This document shows, piece by piece, positions 54,214 to 64,000 of a DNA stretch of 64,000 bases (within the stretch, counting starts at the first letter, position 1; every line of letters begins with the position of its first letter). The DNA is taken from the NCBI RefSeq assembly GCF_958298935.1, contig NC_084922.1:17796501-17860500 (forward strand), read 5' to 3'. Under the pieces are notes generated by a model that saw nothing but the letters and a program-made list of their open reading frames with translations, did not search any database and had not been told where the DNA came from. The position numbers and the translations under genes are program-made. The stretch is from Phragmites australis (lineage: Eukaryota; Streptophyta; Magnoliopsida; Poales; Poaceae).

Positions 54214-54790
54214 ACCGTAGAATAGATCTTATATACCGACTTATCACTACCGGTTCACTAAAAACCGGCACTAATACAATTATTACTATCGGTTTGTAAG
54301 CAAAGTAACATCACTGCCAGTTCTTAAAAAATCGCCACCGATGATTTCGTATCACTGCTGGTTCTTAGCATAAACCGGCAGTGATAGTATTATTGTCGGT
54401 GTTTAATACCAATCGGTAGTGAAGCAATGTTCGGACCCGAAATTTTTATTGGATTCATTTTTTTTTTCAGGTCCTCACATCCACTCGCAACCTATAAAAA
54501 ATCATAAGTCTTAGCCCTCTCTCACCTCCATCCCCCACCGCCCTATCTTCTCTCTCGTTCCCCACTGTACTTCCTCTCTCTCCCCCCCCCCCCCTCTCAT
54601 ATGTCTAGATGAGATCCACGGTGAGCTCGACAACCAGGAGATCCACGGCAAGCTTTGATGGGAAAGGAAGGAAAGGGGCTGGAAGGAGCACCTAGGCTAC
54701 CTCGTCTCAAAGGCAATGAGATTCATGTGACTATGGCGACCACCACAGCGATCTTGGCAACAAGGAGCTCAACCACGGTGACCTCTCTAA
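54214..54790. mobile_element. CACTA left terminus and leader, same family as at 0.3-0.8 kb
   Basis: CACTACCGTAGAATAGATC at 54214 starts the element, followed to about 54420 by copies of ATCACTGCCGGTT / AACCGGCAGTGAT variants. Beyond this a short leader-like CT-rich stretch (54500-54600, with a C-homopolymer) follows, as is usual downstream of CACTA ends. No transposase is seen, and the element appears to be cut off near 54790 by AT-rich LTR-like sequence. Confidence 0.7.
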
Positions 54791-55318
54791 CATCCTGAGT
54801 TTAAGCATATATTTTACAGAAAAAATCATTTCAAATTAATTTTTTCTAATTAATTAAACTAACTAAAATCAACGAAAAATACAATTGAATGTATATATAT
54901 ACTTGGGTGTGTATATATAAATGCAATTATTATTATTTTGGCTAAATATTCCAAAGTGCACTAAATTTATTCTAAATTAATCCATGCATTGAATTGTTTC
55001 ATATGCATTTGGTTAATTGCTCTTATGATTCTTTGGGTGGAGATTCAAAATTGAATATCTCTCAATTTCAAATCTATTCTTAGATCTATTTAGCTTAAAT
55101 CCAATTTGAATTCAAATCCTTTTTATTCAAATCACCTTCCAAATCTCAAAGCCTTACTCTTTGTTCATAATTCAAATATGCTTTTTTGAATCTATGCCGA
55201 AAGTCAAATCCAAATTCAAATACTTCTTTTGAATTTACCCCCCCCCCCCCCAATTCTCTCCTTTTCTTTTTCCTTTTCCTTCTTCCTCCCGGGCCACCTG
55301 TTAGTGGCTCCTTTCTTT
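54791..55318 (+). other. AT-rich LTR-like sequence with poly-C tract
   Basis: Words such as AATTCAAATCCAATTTGAATTC and a 14-base C run (about 55239-55252) followed by a CT-rich stretch are reminiscent of gypsy LTR interior. No coding. The junction to copia pol sequence at about 55318 is abrupt. Confidence 0.35.
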
Positions 55319-57117
55319 GTAGAGACGGGTTTAAGGTGGTGTTAGAATCCAATAAAGTAGTAGTGTCAAAACATGGATAATTTATTAGTAAAGGCTATGA
55401 GTGCGGAGGCCTGTTTCATTTTTCCCTTTCTGATTTCAGCAATAAGTTTGTGAACCATATTTGTGGCAATGTTAATTATTATTCTAGTGTTTTGGAATTC
55501 GCGGTTATGTCATTTGAATTTTGGTTCTATGGCTTGACTTTCAGCATGAGTTTAATTCCAAATTTTTTCATGGTCAAAGGTTCTAAGTGACATAGTTGTT
55601 TGCAATCAAACAACCTCGTAAGCCCCACAAGGTAGCTAAGGAGAGAAATTTGGCACCTCTAGAACTCATTCATTCAGATCTATGTGAAATGAATGGTGTG
55701 TTGACGAAGGGTGAAAAAAGATATTTTATGACTTCGATTGATGATGCGACTAGATATTGCTATGATTTTTTGTTGAAAATGAAAGATGAGGTTCTAGATC
55801 ACTTTAAAATCTATAAGGCAGAAGTTGAGAATCAACTAGAGAGAAAGATCAAAAGAATTAGGACGGATCATGGTGGAGAGTATTTCTCTAGTGATTTCGA
55901 CTTATTCTATGAGAAACATGAGATTATGAGATGACGTCTCTCTATTCACCCCAATCAAATGAGGTTACCGAAAGAAAGAACCGCACATTGACTGACTTAG
56001 TTAATGCCATATTAGACACTGCAGGATTATCTAAGGTATGGTGGGGGAGGCCCTGTTGACTTTATGTCATGTCCTGAATAGAGTTCCTCTCAAGGATAAA
56101 GAGAAAACCCTATTTGAAGAATGGGAAGGGAGAAAGCCATCACTTTCTTATTTGCGCACTTAGGGATGTTTAGCGAAAGTCAATGTACCAATAACTAAAA
56201 AGTGCAAGCCCGATGGTACTATTGAAAAGTACAAGGCTCGGTTTGTGGCCAAGGGTTATACTCAAAAGAAAGGTGAAGACTTCTTTGACACTTATTCACA
56301 TGTTGCGAGATTGACTACTATCTGAGTGCTACTTTCCTTGGCTGCCTCACATGATCTTATCGTTCATCAGATAGACGTTAAGACAGCTTTCCTTAATGGA
56401 GAGTTGGGCTAGAAAATTTATATGAAACAACCTGATGGGCTTGTAGTAAAAGGTCAATAAGGCATGGTATGTAAATTGTTGAAGCCCTTGTATGGCCTTA
56501 AATAAGCTCCTAAACAATGGCATGAGAAGTTCGACATACTTTAACATCTGCAGGCTTTTCGATCAATGAGGGAGGTAAATGTGTGTACTATCGCTATGGT
56601 GGGGTGAGTGAGTTATATTGTGCTTGTATGTTGATGACATATTCATATCTGGGACAAACCTTAACGAGGTTAATGAGGTCAAATCTTTCTTATCTCAAAG
56701 TTTTGATATGAAAGATCTGGGTAAAACTGATGTAATTTTAAATATCAAGTTAATAAAAGGAGAGAATGGGATTACTCTTACACAAGCTCATTATGTTGAG
56801 AAGGTCTTGAGCCGCTTTGGCTACCACGACAGCAAGCCTTCTCTAACACCTTATGATCCCAGTGTGATATTTTGAAAGAATAATAAAAGTGGTAGGAACC
56901 AACTGAGATACTCTCAAATTATTGGATCATTAATGTACCTAGTTGGTGCTACAAGGCTTGACATCTTATTTGCTGTGAGCAAATTGAGTCGCTTTACTTC
57001 TAACCCGGGTGATAAATATTGGCGTTCACTTGAGCAAGTCATGCGTTATTTACTTGGTACTATGAGTTATGGTCTTCACTATTCTATGGTATATCAAACA
57101 ACAGTGGGAAACTGGTA
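55319..57117 (+). pseudogene. copia polyprotein (pol) remnant
   Basis: Begins in the protease/pre-integrase region (FKVVLESNKVVVSKHG, KGYECGGLFHFSLSDF), then integrase (LAPLELIHSDLCEMNGVLTK, IDDATRYCY, RIRTDHGGEYFSSDF, carrying two catalytic Asp), then KNRTLTDLVNAILDTAGLSK. Around 56170 the integrase C-terminus ([13 protein letters not shown]) is joined directly to the reverse transcriptase start ([20 protein letters not shown]), so roughly 100 residues are deleted. RT motifs VHQIDVKTAFLNGEL and CLYVDDIFISG are visible. The frame then reaches QIIGSLMYLVGATRLDILFA and ends at LLGTMSYGLHYS before RNase H. At least six stops or frameshifts occur. Gag and the 5' LTR are missing. Confidence 0.85.
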
Positions 57118-57151
57118 ATTCTCTATAGGACTTTGAGATCTGGTGGAGGAT

Positions 57152-57600
57152 TGTTAGAATTATTGGGGTTGGTCTATGTAATAATTTCTAATAAATCTCA
57201 AAGACCCATATTGTGGAGAGGTGGTCTATGTTGAGGCTCACCCTCTATTAGTATCATATTGCTAATAGAGGTAGAGGTGGGAGGTTTTCTCCCTATATAT
57301 ATGCAAGGATTATCATCTCATTAGGTACACATATAACATAGACTGCTAATTTAGAGTAGCCCTAAAATTAGAAACATTCTCATTACATGAGTCTATATAA
57401 GAGTTAGGCTTTTGCCTCTTTCTCTCTTGGTTGTGCTATCGCTATAGTTTATTCCATCGTAGCATCGACGTGCATTGACGAACGAGAGAGCAGATCTTCA
57501 AAACCCTTACTCTTAAAATTTTGCATTGAGAGAGGGTAAATAAAATTTTTAGGCGTAGGTTTCTAAAACGCTAGCTCTTAAGATTTTACATTATGCTAGA
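57152..57600 (+). repeat. 3' LTR of the copia remnant
   Basis: A purine-rich GATCTGGTGGAGGAT (57137-57151) precedes TGTTAGAATTATTGGGG, a standard copia LTR start. CTATATATATGC at 57293-57304 is a TATA-like box. The right border is uncertain because no matching 5' LTR is present; two related phrases (TCTTAAAATTTTGCATT near 57510 and TCTTAAGATTTTACATT near 57577) lie near the end. Confidence 0.7.
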
Positions 57601-59060
57601 TGTGATTAACACCGTAGGTCTGCAGCCGTGGGCAGGTGGGTCCCGGCTTGCATGAATGCTAGAGAATTTCACAACAGTTACAGCAGTGGTCTGCAAACTG
57701 CCTAAGTCCTCACCAGCAACCAAAAAAGGGGCCGGTCATCGATCCGGTTACCTGACTGGTTCGTGGTTTGCCTGGTTTTTTATAGTCGAACCGGTGTAAA
57801 CCAGTAGTAATATTTTAAAGTTTGGTGGTAGGATCACTATTAAATTAGCAAAGTAAGTTTATAAAAATGTGTATGCTCAATCTAGCACAACAACAGCCAT
57901 AGCCTATGTTAGTTTTACGCTCAATCTAGCACAGCAACAACCAGTGGATTGTCCTAAAGAAATGTCGTCGTCACTCACGTGTTTTTACTTGGGAAGAATG
58001 TAAAAGGGAAAGTTAGTTTCGCGCATAAAACGGTGTGCCTCTCGAATAGCTTCTAGAAGAGGGATCCTGGTGCATGACTGCATATGTCCTACTCTACATG
58101 CCAGCTTGTACTCGCAGATAACGACAAAAAGCTAAACACGCATTAGTCAGTGGTCATGATCTCAAAGCAAGTTGGATCTTAAATATCAAAAAGCAACAGC
58201 TTTCTCTATCCAAAAGAGTAATAGCACAATACATCCTATCTTACGAGCAACACCCCAACAAAGTAAATGCAAAAAAGAACATAGAGGACTTCTTCGCAAT
58301 CTTCTTTCGTTCGTCCGTTGCAACACACCGCCAGGTCGATTCCAAGCAGCACAGATCAACAAGTCCTCCTACCGAGCACAATGAGAAAGTCTAACCATCG
58401 TTAGGCCGTAATAGTCAACGACTCGAAATCACCTTCAAGTCGCATGTCACGTTAAAAGAACATCGGCAACATTTTCTGTCAGATTTAGTAGAGAAAACAC
58501 AAATTCAGCACCACCCCCTCAGCAACACTATAGGTAGAAGTCTAGAACTCATCTCTATAGCTACTGACCTAAGCACCGGCAACCTAGAAGCACGTACACA
58601 GAAACAACACAAAGCAGGGAATCGAAAATGACAGTGCTCTTGCCCTAGTTTAAAAAAAACGATCTTAGCAGCTGTTGAATTTCGTAATGTTTTTTGGTGA
58701 ATCGTTCTGCATTGATTAGGTGAGTCAAAATGAAGTACCATGAGGAGAATGTGCAAGTCCTTCGTGGTACCCATCGCTGGAGTAGTAGACTTCAGACTCT
58801 GCATTCGTGCATGCCCTTCGAACAAGCTACAGGATCGATTTTTTAGTTTTCTACCCACGGTTAAGTCGAAAACGTTACAGGGATGGATTGCAGGACGCCC
58901 AGTCAGTTCCATTGGTCTAGACTTCCAGAAGCTCTAGAAGGTTGGTTGGTGGGGAATAGGAAACGTGGAGCAGGTCAAAATCGTGTGTGCGCGTCTTGGA
59001 GGAACTCGCAAAGATGCTACTGGCGTCCCACTACCAGGTCTCTACCGGCTCAAATTAAAC
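57601..59060. other. Unassigned intergenic sequence
   Basis: No family recognised. GCTCAATCTAGCACA occurs twice (about 57869 and 57911). A minus-strand open frame at 58912-58505 (135 codons, MELTGRPAIHPCNVFDLTVG...) has no recognisable domain and is not supported as a gene. Confidence 0.3.
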
Positions 59061-59872
59061 TAGAAAATTCCTTTTATACTATCAAATCTTAAACTGATTC
59101 TTTTATGTCATAAAAAATTTAGTGTTTCCATAAATAACACTACTTTAGTTATGTGTTCCCCTTCATGCCATTCCCGTCAAAAAGTTGTTAACCAGTCGTT
59201 GTCTTCTTCTTCCTCCCTATTACCCGCACGTGCTGCCTAGCGGCGGCGGTGGCTTGCACCTATTGCACTAGCACATCGCGGTGAACTCTTTGTGGTTATA
59301 TGTCGACAACAGCAATGGCCGGAAGCACCTTGGCGGCGAGGAGAAGCGGTGTGGTTGGCTTGGTCACCGGTGTAGAGGATGATGAAGGAGAGCACGGGGA
59401 GTGAGGGAGATGGGTCGGTGAGCTTCATTGTGGCTCAAGGGAGCTCACTGTGGTTCAGGATTTTATGGGGACAACATGATTTGCTTAGTCGGCAGTGAGG
59501 AGCTTCTTGGTGGTGGGTGAAACCAGCGGTGGAGAAAACGGCGTGAAGGCACTATACATGCATGGATCCGCTCCAAGAAGTGGTTGAGATGATGCGCAAG
59601 GACATTATGAAGCCATGGTTGAAAGCAATCAAGGTTGGGCTCACAGTGTGCAACGAATTCAGCGGTGAGGCGGAGTTCGGTGTGGTTACCGGTGCAAGAG
59701 AAGATGACCTCGTGTGCAGCCCACACGGCATGAAGGGAGGAGTGGGCACCGAGGTTGGATGCAGGAGGTCCTGGCTGTGCTTGCTCGAGCTTCAGATGGC
59801 AGGGCAATGGAGGAAAGGAGCTCGGCACGGCAAAAAGCGACAATTATCCTTGACGGGCCCGTGTTGGCGAGG
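59061..59872. other. Possible MULE fragment with GC-rich filler
   Basis: The first ~130 bases (AAATTCCTTTTATACTATCAAA..., TTCTTTTATGTCATAAAAAA) are similar in style to the AT-rich inverted ends of the MULEs at 4289 and 44548, and are followed by GC-rich filler with several open frames (59562-59903 plus, 59843-59463 minus). No matching right end is present; the gypsy element that follows may have cut it off. No protein domain recognised. Confidence 0.3.
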
Positions 59873-59986
59873 TGTTACCCAATTCCGCGCCAACACAAAT
59901 TGACGACTCCATTGGGGAACGAAGGTTCTCCATCAACATCCACACCTAGGGTTTCGGCATCGACACTCCCTACACCTTGTTGCGCC

Positions 59987-61706
59987 ATGTCTACGGAGGA
60001 GGGAGCCAAAATCAACATGGACAATATCATCACGCCTATGCTTAAAGAGCTTTCCAAGGAGGATCGCCAAGCTATTGAAGCTCAAAAGTGGGAGGTTGAG
60101 AAGATGATGCTTGCATGCTATCGGAAAACACGTCAAGGTGTCATCAAAAAGGGCGATCTGATGTCAATCGTCCACGCCAAGCATGAGGTAAAGACCGATG
60201 TAAGTGATTCTACTCATGATTTCAAAGAGCACATTGCGCATATAGTAGATCAATCTGTTGGTGCTGCTATGTTCAATAATTCTAAAACGTTGGTTAAAAG
60301 CCTAGATCATGTACTATCTAGTCATGTTAGGGCTTTGTTTATTGAATTGGAAGATGAAGAAGGTAAAAAACAGCCCCCAACTACATGATGCTAGTACCTC
60401 AAATTCCAACAATGGTAATCAATTTCAGCAAATACCATTAGTTTCATCAGCACAATTTGCAACACCTTTGCCTACACAACAAAATATGCCGATGCAACAA
60501 ACTCATAGCCGACCCAATATTGGTCCGGATGGTATGGTAATGCCTCCATTTAATACATTGAGTACTAGCAAGCCGGAGGTGGCCTCATTTGTTTTTCCGG
60601 TTCTGACTACTTCATCTAGCATAACTAGTTTAGTTTAGTATGTGGTCAATAGCCGGGCTGCTGAAATTTCAGCAAGTATGCCATTACTTCCTTACAACAC
60701 TGTGGCATATAACACACCTCCTATACCCCCACAAGGTACTGGCATATCCTATGATCTGTTACTGGATACTTACTTCAATGTGCCTTCACAAAATACTCCA
60801 CATATGCAACACGTGACTTCACACTCTCATGATACGCCACAACAACAATCTTTTAGGCCGCAATCACATGCTAATGCGTCATCCAATCGGCCTATGGCCG
60901 AAACACTTTTTGGGCCTAAAAGCATCAAAGAGCAAATGACTAATATTTTGAGGGAACATTTGGGGTAGCGCTCAAAGGTAAATCACGTGTTTATCAAAAA
61001 GCATACCTTGATTATTATAACACAATTCCATATTCACATGGGTTTAAGGTCCCTGATTTTGTTAAATTCAATGGGGAAGATGGTAGAACTACAATGGAGC
61101 ATATAGATCAATTTCTTGCACAATGTGGTGAAGCCAGTAGTGATGCTTTAAGATTGCATTTATTTCCTTTGTCACTTTTCGGCAATGCATTTACTTGGTT
61201 TACTTCACTTGCATCTAACTCTATTCATATATGGGCACAACTTGAGCAAAGATTTCATGAGTATTTCTATACCAGAGACATGGAGTTGAGGTTAATTCAC
61301 TTGACATCAGTTACGTGAAAATACAATGAGTCTGTTTTTTAATACATTAGAAGATTTAGAGATACTAAAAACCGACGTTTCAATATTTTGCTCTCCGATA
61401 GAGATCTAGCTGAGTTAGCTTTTGCCGGGTTGCATGCACATATCAAAGAGAGGTTAGAGAGGCAAGAGTTTTCAAATGTGAATCAAGCTTTGCAACGGAT
61501 TCTGACTCAAGAAAGCCGTGCCAAAGAACATAGAAAGGTTCAAAGGTTTAGTGAAAAACACAAGGTGGATCATCCGAGTGTTAATAAAGGTTCAAAGGTT
61601 TAGTGAAAAACACGAGGTGGATCGTCCGGGTGTTAATGTAGTTGAATACGAGGATGATTCGTCAGATGATGATAGCGTAGACGTGTGCATAGCCGAATGG
61701 ACATAG
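59987..61706 (+). pseudogene. gag of the Tat-type gypsy element
   Basis: The start at 59987 reads MSTEEGAKINMDNIITPMLK, with a first stop after GKKQPPTT (60388). The Gln-rich linker continues in a second frame (60380-60638) and a third (60642-60968). The capsid domain (Retrotrans_gag) follows at about 60980-61560: KVPDFVKFNGEDGRTTMEHI, LRLHLFPLSLFGNAFTWFTS and LAELAFAGLHAHIKERLERQ. A short duplicated segment (KVQRFSEKH, then KVQRFSEKHEVD) spans 61537-61620, about 63 bp apart. Frame breaks rule out function. The product would form the capsid. Confidence 0.75.
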
Positions 61707-62883
61707 AAGTCCAAATCTAAGCGCTCGCTACGGCCTATATTTTATAGGGTATATCCGCATGGGTCGACCGTCTATGTCTCATTCACGTGCTTTGTATTGA
61801 AGCCGACTCCAAAAAAAATAGACAAGAAGAGATAAAATTCACATTCAATATCACTAAATATGATAAGATATTTGATCTCTTGTTACAAGAAAAGCAAATT
61901 AGTTTATCTCCTAATCATATCTTGAGGAGATTAAGAAATGTGCATATTGTAAATGGCATAATTCATATTCTCACTACTACTAATGATTGCAATGTTTTCC
62001 TTCGACAGATTCAATCGGCCATTAATGAAGGACGATTGAAGTTTGCTGAAAATTCTAAGATGAAGCTAGATAATGATCTATTCCCCATCAACATGATGAA
62101 CTTTGAAGGGAAGAAGATCTTGGTTCCGCCGTCTCAAGTTGAATCGACTAAAGTCAAGAGTGTGATCATTGGTAATGATAATGTAAGGCCAAGGATGATC
62201 AAACCTAAAAGTCCATAAATTACCTGTTGGAAAGTGAATGAAGATAAGAACAAAGCTATTAAGAAGCATGAGAAGCCAAAACTTACATTTAATACACTTT
62301 TGGCTAAGTATGAGAGTGGCAAGGCTGGCCAAAAAAGGGGCAGCTGGCCCAATGCTCTTAAACGTCCAAAATCACCTCCAAAGCGTGAGTTTGAAGGGAG
62401 GAGGAGGCAATGGAGGATAATATTGTAGCAGCTCCGTTTCCTCCTTTTGGGCCACCAAGGCCCATAATGTGGGGGGTCTCCTCCGATGGTTTGTGATCCA
62501 TGTCCACCGTGGGGTTGGTGTGCACCTTGGGCACCACCCTCTATGCTATTTGCACCATTTCACCTGGGGTGGACAGCACCACGACCTTCGGCGTTCGACA
62601 GGCTATCTCATCCTAGACAAGACTAGTTTGATCAAAAAATCAGTCAAATGATAGGAGGGATAGGAGACATATTAAGAAGTTCTATCGTGTGAAGAACACG
62701 AATGTTTCTAATGAGAAATCAAATCTAGAACAGAAAGAAAAACAGCCATTTATTGATGAGAGCAAAGTGCAAAAGCAATTGGCTAATGACGAATCAAGTG
62801 GCAGCAACAAAGGGGAAGTTGTAGGAGTGGTTGGTACTGTTCTTGAGCTTAAGGAGGCGCTACCTACAACAGTACAGTAGCCC
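61707..62883 (+). pseudogene. gag-pro linker region of the gypsy element
   Basis: Open pieces in different frames: 61787-62218 (KFTFNITKYDKIFDLLLQEK, NDCNVFLRQIQSAINEGRLK, NFEGKKILVPPSQVES), 62234-62428 (KLTFNTLLAKYESGKAGQKR, a linker repeat found in Tat elements) and 62689-62880 (Gln/Glu/Ser-rich). This matches the zinc-binding and linker part between gag and protease in Tat elements; the zinc motif itself (expected CKWH-type) is lost in a frame change near 61930. Confidence 0.6.
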
Positions 62884-63679
62884 ATGGCACCAAATGTTCA
62901 AGAAGCTACTTCTAGTTCAAAGCCGATCGCTAGTTCAGACGATCGGAATGTTGAAACGGAGAAGTCCTTGTTGCATGGGACTAAGCCGCAGCCACCGTGG
63001 TGTCCTAGGGGTCTCTCACATTCCCAAAAGAGGAGGCTACAAAGGTTACGAAAACAAGAGTTAAGAGAAGCACAAGCTAAAAAGGTGAGAGATCAAGTAT
63101 TCAATGAAATCAAGTCAATGGTGACTATTCGGCAAGAATGGAGAGTAAATCAAGTGATAGATCCTATTGTGACATCTAGTGATAATGAATATCATATGCT
63201 AGGAGACTCTCCAATTCTTAGAGATGGTACTCCGCCGCATGATAATATGGATATCAATATGGTTTTTGTTTCACCTTCGGAGTTTCGGGCTATAGATGAA
63301 GAGGTTGCTCAACTAAATCTATGTCCGAAGGTAGCTATATTTGAAAAGTCCAAAGAATCGAGCCAATATTTGAGACCATTGTATGTCAAGGGGCATATTG
63401 ATGGAAGGCCGATTTCGAGAATACTAGTGGATGGTGGAGCCTATGGAGGCAAAAGGCGTAATTTCCATGGAGCTCACCGTTGGGAGCAAGACGGTCCCTA
63501 CGGCCTTCTTCGTCGACGTGCAAGGTAACTACAACGTTTTATTAGGTCATGATTGGATTCATGCAAATCGTTGTGCACCTTCTAGTTTGCATCAATTCTT
63601 GATTCAATGGGTAGACGATGAAATAGAGGTTATACATGTGGATACATTGGCTTTTGTTGCTTTGACGATGCTTCAGTAG
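62884..63679 (+). pseudogene. Aspartic protease region of the gypsy element
   Basis: Frame 62884-63528 contains AEFRAIDEE-like text (SEFRAIDEEVAQLNLCPKVA), YVKGHIDGRPISRILVDGG with the catalytic Asp of the D(S/G)G motif, and then breaks. Frame 63431-63679 resumes with MEAKGVISMELTVGSKTVPT, HDWIHANRC and HQFLIQWVDDEIEVIHVDT. Between the two, about 30-35 residues of the usual protease are missing, so a deletion of roughly 100 bp next to the active site is inferred. After 63680 further pol linker text (LEWLQQRVEQYRSKKND) leads off the window. Confidence 0.75.
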
Positions 63680-64000
63680 ATTGACAACATGTGAATGTAC
63701 AATGTCGCTCCAATCAAGATATTTCGGGGTATGATTCTCTTAGTGTTACTAGAGATGGTTTTATACCCATGTTTGTACAGCCGATTTCTTCATCTCGGCT
63801 TAGCAATGTAATGTTATAAATGGATATACAAAGTAATTTAGAATGGTTGCAACAGCGTGTGGAGCAATATCGGTCTAAAAAGAACGATATTTGTGAGACT
63901 ATTGATGATTTTGGTGAGATAGAAAAGTTAGGACAAGGTTTTTCGTCGGCTGATCCATTAGAAGAGGTAGATATAGGAGATGTACTGTTCCTAGGCTGGC

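Larger units (their letters stand above)
59873..64000 (+). mobile_element. Tat-type Ty3/gypsy retrotransposon, 5' half, runs off the window
   Basis: Starts near CCAATTCCGCGCCAACACAA with the leader of the element and carries gag and protease on the plus strand in the order and sequence typical of the Tat (RIRE2/Retand) group; the reverse transcriptase would lie beyond 64000. The 5' LTR is not recognised before 59873, so the element is probably 5'-truncated. GACGACTCCATTGGGGAAC at 59902-59920 may be a diverged primer binding site but I do not rely on it. Many stops and frameshifts mark it as inactive. Confidence 0.75.

Noticed and set aside
58505..58912. 135-codon minus-strand frame
   Set aside because: No domain, no splice or promoter signals, composition like its surroundings; not supported as a gene.

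Overview
The window looks like a transposon-rich, gene-poor stretch of a grass (Poaceae) nuclear genome. The basis is the element families present (CACTA with GTGACGGGT subterminal repeats, a SIRE/Maximus-type copia LTR, long-TIR Mutator-like elements, Helitron ends carrying the TTGCAACGCA hairpin, a Tat-type gypsy) and host-gene relics of plant families: an LRK10-type receptor kinase, an O-fucosyltransferase and an NHL-repeat exon. Almost every coding stretch is broken. The only locus that reads as an intact host gene is a two-exon gene for a small secreted cysteine-rich peptide at 53.0-53.5 kb (minus strand).

Layout. 0.3-0.8 kb: right end of a CACTA element. 0.9-4.0 kb: receptor-kinase pseudogene split by a small copia remnant and a long-TIR element. 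4.3-5.7 kb: Mutator-like element (MULE) with a perfect 9-bp target duplication and GC-rich filler. 6.8-7.2 kb: LINE tail. 7.2-15.7 kb: CACTA element (minus) with a TNPA-like/Ulp1 gene, an NHL exon, an internal repeat array and a TNP2 transposase cut off at 15.66 kb. 15.7-27.0 kb: minus-strand SIRE-like retrotransposon with gag but no pol. 27.3-31.1 kb: O-fucosyltransferase pseudogene with a 1-kb PIF/Harbinger-type element in an intron.

32.4-51.6 kb is a nest. Two same-orientation copies of one long LTR-like repeat (32.4-33.0 plus 41.3-41.7 kb, and 48.05-51.6 kb) carry secondary insertions. The first copy holds an 8.3-kb MULE (transposase, plant mobile domain, CxCG zinc-finger genes), which itself holds a 475-bp Helitron at its edge. 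The second holds a poly(A) retroposon and a short MULE. Between them lie gypsy LTR-like sequence and another MULE. 52.5-64 kb: a CACTA end, the peptide gene, another CACTA end, a copia pol remnant with its 3' LTR, and the 5' half of a Tat-type gypsy element running off the window.

There is no operon-like cooperation: transposase, Ulp1, TNPA-like, gag and pol belong to separate elements and are mostly dead. The parts of most biological interest are the peptide gene, the PMD-bearing MULE with its palindromic subterminal repeats, and the host-gene exons trapped among transposons. All family assignments are from reading translations and repeats by eye; no database search was run.
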